Shown one piece after another: positions 1-10,066 of a DNA stretch of 64,000 nt. How positions within the stretch are numbered: the stretch's first letter is position 1; every line of letters begins with the position of its first letter. The notes below the pieces were generated by a model that searched no databases, had not been told where the DNA came from, and saw only the letters and a program-made list of their open reading frames with translations. Source of the stretch: an uncultured Lachnospiraceae bacterium (lineage in GTDB: Bacteria; Bacillota; Clostridia; Lachnospirales; Lachnospiraceae); the NCBI GenBank assembly GCA_947588995.1, contig CANPZI010000003.1, forward strand, positions 1 to 64,000, given 5' to 3'. Made by a program: the position numbers and the translations under genes.

Positions 1-209
1 GCAAACTCTATCTTAACACAAAGCTGGTGCTTTCTTCTTTTGTCTATTTGATTTTCCTACAAAAACTTTACCCTAGCTACTGAGATCTGAACACCGAATA
101 CTAGAGAAGCCTGTATTCTCGATTCCTATATTACAATTTTCTCTCCTTACCTCAAACAATCCAGCTACATATTCCTCTAACCCATCCGTCTATACAGCCC
201 CTAACCCCA

Positions 210-1391
210 TCACCGTCCCGCCACCCGCGCGAATATCTCCGGCAGCTCGGCAATAAACTCCCTGCCGCTTAAGTCCGTAAAAGGCTCATCCAGCCGCGGG
301 AAGACTACCCTATAGGCATGCAAAAGCTGTGCACGCACCTGAAACCGGCTCCTGTACACATCGTTCCAAGCCCGGTCGCCGTATTTGTAATCGCCCAGAA
401 CGGGATGGCCGATGCCTGCCAGATGCGCCCGGATCTGGTGCGTCCTGCCCGTGAAAAGTTCAACCTCCAGAAGCGTCTTGTCGCCCTCTGCACAAACCGG
501 TCGATAACCTGTCTTAATGTAGGTACGCCGCAGACTCTCCGGCGCAGCTGAAGCCGTATAGGCATCTGCAGGCTCGACAGAAACCCTGTTGCGGGTCTCA
601 TCTTTCTTCAGATATCCTTCGATGAGGCTCTCGTCTGTAATCGCACCTTTTACATAGGTCCGATAATACTTATGCAGCGTCCTGTCCCGCAGGATATCGC
701 CGAGCATTCTGGCGCCCTGCAGAGTTTTCGCGCACAGCACAATACCGCTGGTGTTGCGGTCGAGGCGGTTGCAGACGGAAGGCTTGAAATAGCTAAGATC
801 ATCTTCCCGCAAAGCGCCGGAGATGAGCAGATAGCCGATCAGCCATTCGTTCAGAGACAGATCAGCGGACACCGCTTTCTGGGAAAGCAGGCCCGCCGGC
901 TTATCTGCCAGAAGCACATGCTCGTTCTCGTAGAGGACGGCAATCTTCTGCAGTTTCGCATAGGCTGCCTGGTACTCCTGCCGCACAGCCGTTCTGTCCA
1001 CTCTGCACGGCGGCGTTTTCCCGCCTGGCGTCCCGCCTGTCTGCTCTTCTGCGCCGTTGCCCGGAAGCGCCTGCCGCCCCATGAATTTCAAAAGGGTTTC
1101 ATCGGAGAAAAAAATCTTCACGCTGTCGCCCTCCATCAGCCGCTCGGCGCCGTCGGCTTTTTTGTCGTTCAGCGTGATGTTCTTCTTGCGCAGCATCTTG
1201 TGGAGAAACGCGTTTCCGGCCTCCGGCAGGATTCTGTTCAGATATTTATCCAGCCTTTGGCCGGCGTCTTTTTGCGTGATCTGCACCTGATACATATGAT
1301 TGCTACGTACCTCCGCTCCAATATATATTTTCTCAAAGTTAAATACCCCGCAGCAAGCTACGGGGTATGACTTAGCTTGTTCTTCTTTCAT
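210..1391 (-). CDS. RluA-family pseudouridine synthase (RluC/RluD-like) with N-terminal S4-like region
   Basis: Translation contains VCNRLDRNTSGIVLCAKT and the ELFTGRTHQIRAHLAGIGHPVLGDYKYG motif typical of RluA-family enzymes. The true start may be the internal MYQVQITQKDAGQRLDKYLNRILP. Confidence 0.93.
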   Translation of the reverse strand: MKEEQAKSYPVACCGVFNFEKIYIGAEVRSNHMYQVQITQKDAGQRLDKYLNRILPEAGNAFLHKMLRKKNITLNDKKADGAERLMEGDSVKIFFSDETLLKFMGRQALPGNGAEEQTGGTPGGKTPPCRVDRTAVRQEYQAAYAKLQKIAVLYENEHVLLADKPAGLLSQKAVSADLSLNEWLIGYLLISGALREDDLSYFKPSVCNRLDRNTSGIVLCAKTLQGARMLGDILRDRTLHKYYRTYVKGAITDESLIEGYLKKDETRNRVSVEPADAYTASAAPESLRRTYIKTGYRPVCAEGDKTLLEVELFTGRTHQIRAHLAGIGHPVLGDYKYGDRAWNDVYRSRFQVRAQLLHAYRVVFPRLDEPFTDLSGREFIAELPEIFARVAGR

Positions 1392-1433
1392 TCCGTCCCC
1401 GAGGTTTCCGGAAGCGGTGGGACTTGCCCCGAA

Positions 1434-2006
1434 TTAGATGGATACGGAATACAGCAGGCTGATCAGTCCGTCTCTCTCCCGGCACTCCTCAGGGTTTGTC
1501 TTTTCTAATCGACTCAGTCGGTCAATATAGTCCTCCCTGTCAGAGACAATCTTAACCGTCACATTTTTGATTCCTTCCTGCCGGATCATCTGCTCCAGAT
1601 GCTTCTGCGCCTCCGCAGGATCGCATTTCGGATTTTCGGTGATTCCACACAGCACGCCGCCTTTCAGCGCCATGTGGCTGACGGCATAATTCTTCTGATA
1701 GGAAGTAAAATACATGTCATAGAACACGGTAAAGTCCTCGTCGAAGCCCTGCAGAGCTTTCCAAAGCGTCTCGCTGCAGCCGGACGCCCTGAGAAAGAGA
1801 ATCAGGTTTACCGCACTCTTGCAGGCGGGCAGGCATCCCAGCACAGCCACGATCGTCAGCAGATTTCGGTTTGTCCCTGTCGTCTTATAGCCGATGAGGT
1901 AGAGGCCGATGCTGAGCGAAAAGAACAGAAGCGTCCTCACCGCCGCGACCGCCCGATGATTTCTGATATAGCCGTAACATCCTTTTTTGACAAACAGCGT
2001 CTTCAT
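1434..2006 (-). CDS. Hypothetical membrane protein, two predicted TM helices near the N-terminus
   Basis: 190 aa ORF; TLLFFSLSIGLYLIGY and LLTIVAVLGCLPACKSAVNLILF look like TM segments. Start overlaps the upstream SDR stop by 4 nt. Confidence 0.75.
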   Translation of the reverse strand: MKTLFVKKGCYGYIRNHRAVAAVRTLLFFSLSIGLYLIGYKTTGTNRNLLTIVAVLGCLPACKSAVNLILFLRASGCSETLWKALQGFDEDFTVFYDMYFTSYQKNYAVSHMALKGGVLCGITENPKCDPAEAQKHLEQMIRQEGIKNVTVKIVSDREDYIDRLSRLEKTNPEECRERDGLISLLYSVSI

Positions 2007-2818
2007 CTTTCCGTCTCCTTCCGCTCTTCCGACAGCGTCTCAGAGCAGGCGAAAAAATACTGTGCGATATTCTGTACGCTCTGTGTCGCCAGATATAATG
2101 CCCGTATGGGAAGTCCACAGGCAGACACGGCGCGGTGTCTTTTACAATCGTTGACAGCCTTTGCCACAACACGCGGCGCGTCCAGAGTCGTCAGCCGTTT
2201 CAATCCGCTCATCTCTTCCCTGTTCCCGTAGGCGTGTGCCAGGAAAGGCGTATCCACCGGGCCGGGACAGACCGTGGTCACATGGATGCCGCGCCCCCGC
2301 AGTTCTGCGCCGATCGCCCTGCCGAAAGAATAGGCATAGGCCTTGGAGGCGGCGTAAACTGAGAAACCCGGCTGAGGCACGAAAGCCGCGCCGGACGAAA
2401 ACAGCAAAATCTTACTGCCTCTGCGCATATAGGGCAGACACATTCTGACAAGCATCGTCTGCGCCGTCACATTCAGGCGCAGCATGGCCTGAATATCGTC
2501 CTCAGTCTGTGCGGCGAAGAGCCCGTGGCTCCCCACGCCCGCGCAGGAGGCAAGCAGCGTGATCTTCGGCGCCGCAATCGATAGTACTTCCCGAAACCGT
2601 TTAAGTTCCCGCTCATCCGCCAGATCTATGGGAATGACCCTCGTCCGCATGCGCATAGTCCCCGCCAGTTCCTCCATCGCTGCCTTATTCCGCGACAGCA
2701 GCCATATCTCGTCTGTCCTGCACAGTTGTGAAGCTATCTGTACGGCGAACTCCCTCCCCATGCCGGAGGAAGCCCCTGTGATGATTGCAATATTCATATT
2801 CATCCTCATTCCAGGCAC
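2003..2818 (-). CDS. SDR-family NAD(P)-dependent oxidoreductase
   Basis: N-terminal ITGASSGMGREFA; YAASKAYAYSFGRA (YxxxK) and CPGPVDTPF. Real start probably the internal MNMNIAIITG. Confidence 0.92.
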   Translation of the reverse strand: MPGMRMNMNIAIITGASSGMGREFAVQIASQLCRTDEIWLLSRNKAAMEELAGTMRMRTRVIPIDLADERELKRFREVLSIAAPKITLLASCAGVGSHGLFAAQTEDDIQAMLRLNVTAQTMLVRMCLPYMRRGSKILLFSSGAAFVPQPGFSVYAASKAYAYSFGRAIGAELRGRGIHVTTVCPGPVDTPFLAHAYGNREEMSGLKRLTTLDAPRVVAKAVNDCKRHRAVSACGLPIRALYLATQSVQNIAQYFFACSETLSEERKETER

Positions 2819-4716
2819 TATTTCTTTTTGTGGACATTGCGGATTGTCTTCGTCTTCTTTTTCATGTTTTTCTGCCGCCTGTCATTTGCAGGTTTTCCTG
2901 CTTTTTCTCTTTCCTTACCGGATAGTCTGCGGGGCCGGATCAGGCACTTCTCACCGAAACCGATCAGATCCGCGCGGCCGCCCTTTAAGAGCGCCTCTTT
3001 CACCAGCTCATAATTCTTCGGATCGCGGTACTGGATCAGCGCCCGCTGCATCGCTTTTTCATGGGGATTGCGGCAGACGTAAACCGGGCTGCCGTCCCGC
3101 GGGTCGATCCCCGTATAGTACATGACCGTGGACACCGTGGAGGGCGTCGGATAGAAATCCTGCACCTGCTCCGGCATATAACCCAGATCACGGACATACT
3201 CCGCCAGTTCAATGGCCTCTTTCAGCGTAGAGCCCGGATGCGAGGACATCAGGTAGGGCACGAGAAACTGCTTTTTGCCAAGCTGACCGTTGATTTTCTC
3301 ATATCTTCTGACAAAACGGTCGTAGACCTCCCGCTTCGGCTTGCCCAGCCTGTCGAGGACGGCGTCGGAGATGTGCTCCGGCGCGACCTTAAGCTGCCCG
3401 CTGACATGATGTTCCACAAGCTCCCTGAAAAAGGTATCGTCCCTGTCCGCGAGCAGATAATCAAAACGGATGCCTGAGCGCACGAACACTTTTTTGACAC
3501 CTGGCAGGGCTCTCAGCTTCCTGAGGAGCGACAGATAATCGCTGTGATCCACCGTGAGGTTCGGACACGGCTTTGGGAACAGACACTGTCTGTCTTTGCA
3601 GACACCCTTTGTCAGCTGTTTTTCGCAGGAGGGATGCCGGAAATTCGCGGTAGGGCCGCCCACATCGTGGATGTAGCCTTTGAACCCGGAATCCTGTATC
3701 ATCAGCCCGGCCTCCCGCAGAATCGATTCGTGGCTCCGTACCTGAACGACTCTGCCCTGATGGAACGTCAGGGCACAGAAGCTGCAGCCGCCGAAACATC
3801 CTCTGTTGCTGACCAGCGAAAACTGAATCTCCGCGATGGCGGGCACACCTCCCTTGTCCTTATAGGACGGGTGATAGGTCCTCATGTACGGCAGTTCGTA
3901 GATATCGTCCATCTCCTGCGTGGTGAGCGGCGCAGACGGCGGATTCTGTACCACGTACGTGCCGTCAGGATATGCCTCGACCAGCGTTCTGCCCGTGCAG
4001 GGATCAGTGTTGTCATACTGTATTCGGAAACTCTCCGCGTACCTTTTCTTATCTGTCTGCATCTCTTCGTAGGACGGCAGTATCTCGCCGTCGTACACAG
4101 ACTCCGGATGTCTGGTCTGATAAACCGTCCCCGCGACAAACGTGATATCTCTGACGGCGATGCCGCTTGCGAGTGCGTCCGCGATCTCCACAACGGATCT
4201 CTCGCCCATGCCGTAGGAGATCAGATCCGCCTGACTGTCCAGAAGAATCGAGCGCTTGAAGCTGTCTGACCAGTAGTCGTAATGAGCCATGCGTCTGAGA
4301 CTGGCCTCAATGCCGCCGAGAATCACGGGAATATCCTTATAAACTCTGCGAATCAGATTGCTGTAGACCACCGCCGCGTGATCGGGCCGTCTCCCCGTTT
4401 CACCGCCCGGCGTGTATGCGTCACTCTGCCGGTGGCGGCCCGATACATAATAGTGATTCACCATGGAATCCATATTGCCGGACGTGACGAGGAACGCCAG
4501 ACGCGGTTTTCCCAGAACCGTGATGCTTTGCTCATCCCGCCAGTCAGGCTGGGAGATGATTCCCACACGGTAGCCGTGCGCCTCCAAAACCCTGCTGATC
4601 ACAGCGTGCCCGAAAGAGGGGTGATCCACATAGGCATCCCCGACGACATAGACGAAATCCAGCTGCTCTATCCCCTGTGCAGCCATATCTTCCTTAGAAA
4701 TCGGCAAGAATCCCAT
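2818..4716 (-). CDS. YgiQ-family radical SAM protein
   Basis: [21 protein letters not shown] radical SAM CxxxCxx[21 protein letters not shown] and length match YgiQ/UPF0313. Confidence 0.95.
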   Translation of the reverse strand: MGFLPISKEDMAAQGIEQLDFVYVVGDAYVDHPSFGHAVISRVLEAHGYRVGIISQPDWRDEQSITVLGKPRLAFLVTSGNMDSMVNHYYVSGRHRQSDAYTPGGETGRRPDHAAVVYSNLIRRVYKDIPVILGGIEASLRRMAHYDYWSDSFKRSILLDSQADLISYGMGERSVVEIADALASGIAVRDITFVAGTVYQTRHPESVYDGEILPSYEEMQTDKKRYAESFRIQYDNTDPCTGRTLVEAYPDGTYVVQNPPSAPLTTQEMDDIYELPYMRTYHPSYKDKGGVPAIAEIQFSLVSNRGCFGGCSFCALTFHQGRVVQVRSHESILREAGLMIQDSGFKGYIHDVGGPTANFRHPSCEKQLTKGVCKDRQCLFPKPCPNLTVDHSDYLSLLRKLRALPGVKKVFVRSGIRFDYLLADRDDTFFRELVEHHVSGQLKVAPEHISDAVLDRLGKPKREVYDRFVRRYEKINGQLGKKQFLVPYLMSSHPGSTLKEAIELAEYVRDLGYMPEQVQDFYPTPSTVSTVMYYTGIDPRDGSPVYVCRNPHEKAMQRALIQYRDPKNYELVKEALLKGGRADLIGFGEKCLIRPRRLSGKEREKAGKPANDRRQKNMKKKTKTIRNVHKKK

Positions 4717-5353
4717 CTTTGATCAGCTCCCTGAAATCGTAGGTATAGTAATCCGCAAGTCTTCTCTTCTCCTCGTCCTGATGTTCGGAGTATGGATCGT
4801 AGACGGCGCAGACCCGCATCCCGGCCGCCTTGCCCGCCTGAATGCCGGGTATGATATCCTCGAACACGAGGCAGTTCTCCGGCTGCACGCCGAGTGCACT
4901 GGCCACGGCGAGATAGATATCCGGAGAGGGCTTTCCTTTCGCCACGTCGCAGGCCGTCATGATACAGCCGAAATAGCGGTTCAGGCCGTGCACGCCGACG
5001 ACATTTTCCACCAGTTCTCTGGAATTGCTGGTGGCGATCCCCGCCTTGATGTCGTGTCCGGCGCAATACTCCAGCAGTTCCCGCACACCGTCCTTAAGCG
5101 GCACCTCGCAGGCATACTTATCCCATGCCATGCGATTCCAGTCAGCCTTGATCGTATCCAGATCATCCGGCAGCGCAAAACGCTCCTTGAAATAAGTTGC
5201 CGTCTCGGTGAAGCTCATGCCCTCGATACACGACTGCAGATTGTCCGGCAGAGCAATGCCGAATCTGCCGAGATATTCTATATCAATGGCACGCCACATC
5301 CACATGGAATCCACCATCGAACCGTCCAGGTCAAAAATTATCGCCTCTGTCAT
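4694..5353 (-). CDS. HAD-superfamily hydrolase (beta-phosphoglucomutase-like)
   Basis: [16 protein letters not shown] motif [27 protein letters not shown]. Confidence 0.93.
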   Translation of the reverse strand: MTEAIIFDLDGSMVDSMWMWRAIDIEYLGRFGIALPDNLQSCIEGMSFTETATYFKERFALPDDLDTIKADWNRMAWDKYACEVPLKDGVRELLEYCAGHDIKAGIATSNSRELVENVVGVHGLNRYFGCIMTACDVAKGKPSPDIYLAVASALGVQPENCLVFEDIIPGIQAGKAAGMRVCAVYDPYSEHQDEEKRRLADYYTYDFRELIKDGILADF

Positions 5354-6045
5354 TTCCGCAAATTCTCCGTCTCCTCCGCCGTCAGCCTGCGAAAGCCGCC
5401 CGCCGGAAGAGTTTCATCCAGCGCCAGCGCCCCCATGCGCAGCCGCTTCAGGTACACGACCTCGTTGCCCACAGCGCGCAGCATCCGTTTCACCTGATGG
5501 AACCTGCCCTCTGTGATCGTCAGGGTAATCCGCTTTTCATCCAGTATGCGCACCACAGCCGGCCTGGTCGGTTCTTTCTCGCCGATGTCCACGCCCTGTT
5601 CCAGCATATACTTCTGTGTCACGTCAAAGGGCCGGGCCAGCAGACACTCGTACTCTTTCTCCACATGTTTCGCCGGCGAGGTCAGTTCGTGCGCCAGCGC
5701 GCCGTCGTCCGTAAGCAGCAGAAGCCCCTCCGTGTCCTTATCCAGCCTGCCTACCGGGAATATTCCCTCGCGCCGCTCTTCCCCAAGCAGATCGAGAACG
5801 GTGCGCTCTTTCGCATCCTCCGTGGCCGACACCACACCCGCCGGTTTATGCAGCAGATAGTAGACATACTTTTCATAGATACAGGGCTTCCCTCTGTGGC
5901 AAACGCGGTCTTTGGCCTCATCGATCTGCTGTTCGGGCCGCAGTGCTTTTTCTCCGTTCACCGTCACAAGACCGGCTCTGATCTCTCTCTTGACCTCACT
6001 GCGCGTCCCGGCGCCGCAGTCGCACAGAAATTTATCCAGGCGCAT
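5350..6045 (-). CDS. RsuA/RluB/RluF-type pseudouridine synthase
   Basis: MRLDKFLCDCGAGTRSEVKREI S4 domain; VGRLDKDTEGLLLLTDDG; ITEGRFHQVKRMLRAVGNEV. Start trimmed from 6099. Confidence 0.93.
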   Translation of the reverse strand: MRLDKFLCDCGAGTRSEVKREIRAGLVTVNGEKALRPEQQIDEAKDRVCHRGKPCIYEKYVYYLLHKPAGVVSATEDAKERTVLDLLGEERREGIFPVGRLDKDTEGLLLLTDDGALAHELTSPAKHVEKEYECLLARPFDVTQKYMLEQGVDIGEKEPTRPAVVRILDEKRITLTITEGRFHQVKRMLRAVGNEVVYLKRLRMGALALDETLPAGGFRRLTAEETENLRK

Positions 6046-6162
6046 GGCACTTTGCTCTCTTTCAGTCTGTTTACATTGTCCGGCGTTTCCGGCAGCCAAA
6101 GCATAACGCTCCTGCGACAGGAATATACATAAGATGAATCATCCGCCAAAGGAGGCCGCCTC

Positions 6163-7158
6163 ATGCGCCAGACTGCCGATAGGCTGCAGCGGCTGCTGTC
6201 TGCTGCACTTGCCCTCTACCTGATCGTCCTTCTCCTGCGTTTTCCCGCACTCTCCCTGAAGTATGCCTCCACAGGGCTTACGCTCTGGTTTGAGAAAATG
6301 GTGCCCGCGCTGCTCCCTTTCATGATTCTCTCCGGCATCATGATCCGCATGAATCTGACGGAGAGTTTCGTCAGACTGCTCCATCCGCTCTTACACGCTC
6401 TGTTCGGCACATCCGAAAACGGCTCCTACACGATCGTCATGGGCTTCCTCTGCGGTTTCCCGATGGGCGCGCGGATCATCGGCGAACTTTGCGAAACGGG
6501 GCGTCTCTCCCGACGGGAGGGCGCGCGTCTTTTGGCTTTCTGCAACAATATCGGGCCGATCTATTTCTTAAGCTATGTAGTGCCCACCCTCGCCATCGAC
6601 AGGCCTCTTATGCCTTTCCTGATCATGTACGGCGTCCCGCTCTTCTATGGCTTTATCCTCTGCCGCGTGATGCCGCTTTGCGGCCGCCTGCAGTCTTCTT
6701 TAAGGCCTGCAGCCAAGACCGGCCGCCCTGCACTGCCAGCCCCAGACACCGCCGCAAAACAGAATGTGTCCGTCCCGTCCGGCGTCTCTTCGCCCATGCC
6801 TTTTCTGGCCGCCGCCGACGCCGCCGTACTGTCCGGGCTCCTCGGCATCGCCAGACTGGGCGGCTACATGGTATTCTTCAATCTGCTCAACATTGTCTTT
6901 GTGCCGTTTTCAAACGCCGACGGCAGTATCCTGTATATTTTCCGCTGTCTTTTAGAGATCACGGGCGGAATCGAATCCGGCGGTCCATCGCTCATCATTC
7001 CGATTCTGATCCTGCTTCCTTTTGGGGGGTTCTCCTGCATTGCGCAGACCTACAGCATGATCTGCCGGACAGAGCTGTCCTTGCGGCCCTACGTCTTTCA
7101 CAAAGCAATGCAGACCATCCTCACTGCCCTGTGCTATCTCGCGCTCCATGCTGTCTGA
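6163..7158 (+). CDS. YlbJ-like sporulation integral membrane protein (nucleoside-recognition-type)
   Basis: Polytopic; MVPALLPFMILSGIMIRMNLT and FLCGFPMGARIIGELCETGRLSRREGARLLAFCNNIGPIYFLSYV are YlbJ-like. RBS AAAGGAGG upstream of ATG. Confidence 0.85.
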   Translation: MRQTADRLQRLLSAALALYLIVLLLRFPALSLKYASTGLTLWFEKMVPALLPFMILSGIMIRMNLTESFVRLLHPLLHALFGTSENGSYTIVMGFLCGFPMGARIIGELCETGRLSRREGARLLAFCNNIGPIYFLSYVVPTLAIDRPLMPFLIMYGVPLFYGFILCRVMPLCGRLQSSLRPAAKTGRPALPAPDTAAKQNVSVPSGVSSPMPFLAAADAAVLSGLLGIARLGGYMVFFNLLNIVFVPFSNADGSILYIFRCLLEITGGIESGGPSLIIPILILLPFGGFSCIAQTYSMICRTELSLRPYVFHKAMQTILTALCYLALHAV

Positions 7159-7302
7159 CGAGCCTCTTTTTCATCCACCGTCATCTGCACGGTACCGCTC
7201 ATCACACAGGCCGGGACTGTCCCCGGCACGGCCGGCTCGGCGCCGCCTGTACGGTGGCTCATCACACTTTCTGTGACCATCTCTGACACAGTCGCTCTCC
7301 CT

Positions 7303-8694
7303 TTACCGTCTTCTGCGCCGTCTTCGCCGCCTGCGTCCGCGCAAAATCAGTATCATGGAAAAGACCAGCGCCAGCACGAGAAGCGCGCATACGCCGCAGA
7401 CAGCCAGGAAGTACCCAAATGACAGGGATTCCTCCTCTGTTTCCGACGCGTTGATCTGCTTCAGTTCAGCGTTTCTGCGCTGCTCTTCCGGATTTTCAGC
7501 GGATGCGGCGCCGTCCTCTGCGCGCCCGTCCGCCACATCGGCGGAAGCGCTCTCCAGCGCCTCTTTCTGCGCCTGCTCGGCGGCAATCTCCTCGGCCGTC
7601 TTGTAATCCATGGACGGCAGGGAAACCATATTGCTGGTCGTGTAGAGGTCATAACCGTTATATGCGTTCACAACGATCTGCGGCACGATATGCGGCGGCA
7701 CCTGCATGGTAAAGCGAAAGGTATCCGCCTCTTCGTCCGGCCAGCGCTGCAGCTCGGAAAAAGTCTCGCCGTTGTCATAGCTGTAAGTGTAATACAGCAT
7801 CCCGCTGTCGTAATCCGCGGCGGACACCTCCACAGTCACTTCTCCCGTCTCCATGTCCTGATCCGTCACATCAATCATGCACACATCCGGCTCAGACTGA
7901 TCCGGGCGCATCACGCCGGACGGAACAGGTACGGAGACCGTCTCGTAATCGCTGTAATCGACGCCGAGTGTCTCCGACCGCAGGCGGAAATATTTCGCTG
8001 CCGCCGTCGCGTCCAGCCTGCCGAAAGCTTTCAGTTTCTCGTCGTGATCATAAAAAGGCTGATCGTTCTCCTGATCGAGGTGGCAGTGCTCAATGAGTAC
8101 GCAGGGGAACCCCCGCTCCACGGCATGATTGATGATGCCGTAATAATCGCTTCCCCTGTCGTTGAGCCTCGTCTTGATGCCCCGGGAATACAGGCCCAGT
8201 TCTTTCAGCATACCAATCTCTATATCGGCAAAGCTATAACCCCTGCTGTAATATTCCCCGAACGCCGATACCCAGCACTCCGCGCCGAACAGCGTATGCT
8301 CTCCCGACATATTGAAGTGCAGGCAGAACAGGAAATCCGCGTCCACGCTCTTTGCGTAATCACAGCGCTCGCTCAGAGACAATTCCTCGTCGCTCTCTCT
8401 CGTGAGATAGACGGTGACACCCTCGTACTTCTCCAGCTCCTCTTTCATGGCTTTTGCCACGACGATGGTCATGTCTTTCTCCGTGTATTCCTCATACTGC
8501 CCGCCGAGATTCTCCCCGCCGTGTCCCGGATCGATCACAATCACCACGGGGTCAGGCGAGGGATTCGGCTCCTCGGCACAGACTCTGGCTCCCTGTACAG
8601 GCAGCACAAGAGAAAGAAACAGGGCCGCCGCCCACACTTTCACACTGCATTTTCTCTTTCTGGGATTGTTTTTGACGCAGTCTGTACTGTTCAC
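7303..8694 (-). CDS. N-acetylmuramoyl-L-alanine amidase (Amidase_3) with signal peptide, C-terminal TM helix and poly-arginine tail
   Basis: VIVIDPGHGGENLGG, FLFCLHFNMS and VLIEHCHLD. GTG start at 8694 preceded by GGAG; the track's TTG start at 8742 lies in a hairpin. Confidence 0.88.
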   Translation of the reverse strand: MNSTDCVKNNPRKRKCSVKVWAAALFLSLVLPVQGARVCAEEPNPSPDPVVIVIDPGHGGENLGGQYEEYTEKDMTIVVAKAMKEELEKYEGVTVYLTRESDEELSLSERCDYAKSVDADFLFCLHFNMSGEHTLFGAECWVSAFGEYYSRGYSFADIEIGMLKELGLYSRGIKTRLNDRGSDYYGIINHAVERGFPCVLIEHCHLDQENDQPFYDHDEKLKAFGRLDATAAAKYFRLRSETLGVDYSDYETVSVPVPSGVMRPDQSEPDVCMIDVTDQDMETGEVTVEVSAADYDSGMLYYTYSYDNGETFSELQRWPDEEADTFRFTMQVPPHIVPQIVVNAYNGYDLYTTSNMVSLPSMDYKTAEEIAAEQAQKEALESASADVADGRAEDGAASAENPEEQRRNAELKQINASETEEESLSFGYFLAVCGVCALLVLALVFSMILILRGRRRRRRRRRR

Positions 8695-8739
8695 CCGATC
8701 ACTCCATACATACAGATTCACCGGCCGTTCTGACCGAAA

Positions 8740-8765
8740 CAAGCCGGTTTCTGCAAACCGGCTTG
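8740..8765 (-). terminator. Perfect 11-bp hairpin, likely terminator downstream of the coaD/coiled-coil unit
   Basis: CAAGCCGGTTT-ctgc-AAACCGGCTTG, located after the stop at 8830. Confidence 0.55.
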
Positions 8766-8829
8766 TACATTCTATGTTCTCTTATCTGTGACGCGCACAG
8801 CTCTCATTCGCTGTTACCCGAATGATCCG

Positions 8830-9432
8830 TCACATGATATCCAGCTCCGAGGACTCTCCGCCGCTCTCCGCCTCCTTGAGCATCTGCTCCACCTGGACGG
8901 GCCTGAGTTCCGCGCGGTTCGCCTTGACTGTCTCATTGTAGCTGTTAATCGTATTGTAAAAACTCTCGTAATGCTCGGTGGTTGTAGCTAACGTCGCCGT
9001 CATGGCGCTCTCCAGATTGGCCAGCATATCGTCCAGATACTGCATGGCCGACGTCTTGACGCCATTGGCCTCCGCCGTGGCTGTATTCAATATCTCCTGC
9101 GCCTGCTGTGTCGCCATCTTGACAACCTCGTTAGCCTGCGCGTATGCCTGCTGCATAATCTCGTGCTCGTTGATCAGCTCCGTCGTCTGTGCCGTCGCAT
9201 CCTTGATAAGCGCTTCCGCCTTGGCACGCGCATCGTTTAAGATCGCTTCCTTGTTGGTGATGATCTTCTGATAGCGCTTGATTTCGTCAGGAGTCTTCAT
9301 GCGCAGCTCACGCAAAAGCTCGTCAATCTCTTCCTTATTGACGATAATATTCGTCTTGGAGAGAGGCTGGTATTTGCAGCCGTCAATATAGTCCTCAATC
9401 TCATCGATCAGTTGTTCGATTCTACTGCTCAT
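8830..9432 (-). CDS. Coiled-coil protein (often labelled ATPase or DivIVA-like in this lineage)
   Basis: Long Ala/Glu/Lys/Gln-rich helix (AILNDARAKAEALIKDATAQTTELINEHEIMQQAYAQANEVVKMATQQAQEIL); no nucleotide-binding motif seen. Confidence 0.8.
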   Translation of the reverse strand: MSSRIEQLIDEIEDYIDGCKYQPLSKTNIIVNKEEIDELLRELRMKTPDEIKRYQKIITNKEAILNDARAKAEALIKDATAQTTELINEHEIMQQAYAQANEVVKMATQQAQEILNTATAEANGVKTSAMQYLDDMLANLESAMTATLATTTEHYESFYNTINSYNETVKANRAELRPVQVEQMLKEAESGGESSELDIM

Positions 9433-9440
9433 CTTTACTC

Positions 9441-9929
9441 CTATCTGCCATATCCGTATTTTTCATAGATCGATCTGGCCACAAACTCCGGCACACACTG
9501 CGAGATGTCGCCGTTAAAGCTGGCAATCTCTTTCACCGTGGAGGAGCTTAAGTACGCATATTCCAGACTGGTCGTCAAAAACATTGTATCCAGCTCCCCG
9601 TTGGAGAATTTCCTGTTCGTCTGCGCAATCTGCAGTTCATACTCAAAATCCGTGATGGCGCGCAGTCCTCTGATCGCCACATGGATATCCTGCTCTCTGG
9701 CATAATCGATCAGCAGGCCGCTGAAAGAATCTATCCTGACGTTGGGCAGATCCCTCGTAGCCTCCTCTAACATCTTAACACGTTCTTCCACAGAAAACAA
9801 TGGAGTCTTTATTTTATTATTCAGTACGCTGACCGTCAACTCATCGAAAATTTCCGCGGCACGCCTGATAATATCCAGATGCCCGTAGGTCACCGGATCG
9901 AAGCTGCCCGGATAGATCGCCGCTTTCAT
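9441..9929 (-). CDS. coaD: Phosphopantetheine adenylyltransferase
   Basis: [46 protein letters not shown]; length 162 aa. Confidence 0.97.
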   Translation of the reverse strand: MKAAIYPGSFDPVTYGHLDIIRRAAEIFDELTVSVLNNKIKTPLFSVEERVKMLEEATRDLPNVRIDSFSGLLIDYAREQDIHVAIRGLRAITDFEYELQIAQTNRKFSNGELDTMFLTTSLEYAYLSSSTVKEIASFNGDISQCVPEFVARSIYEKYGYGR

Positions 9930-10066
9930 AGATGGCTGAATACCCTTCCCCTTTCATGCTGTCTTTACCATCATAAATCACTTTTGGGAAAATGTCTCTA
10001 TTTATTTTGAAATTTTTCCAAAATTTCCCCTGACCGCACAGCATGATTCTCATCCTGTCCCGCCGG

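Noticed and set aside
7185-7205. GGTACCGC as a T-box antiterminator motif
   Set aside because: It lies between convergent genes, lacks the rest of the T-box and no downstream amino-acid gene is positioned to use it. No T-box was recognised ahead of the ilv/leu genes either.
10000-10030. AT-rich partial inverted repeat GGGAAATTTTGG...TTTTCCC near coaD/rsmD
   Set aside because: Stem is broken and weak; could arise by chance in AT-rich spacer.
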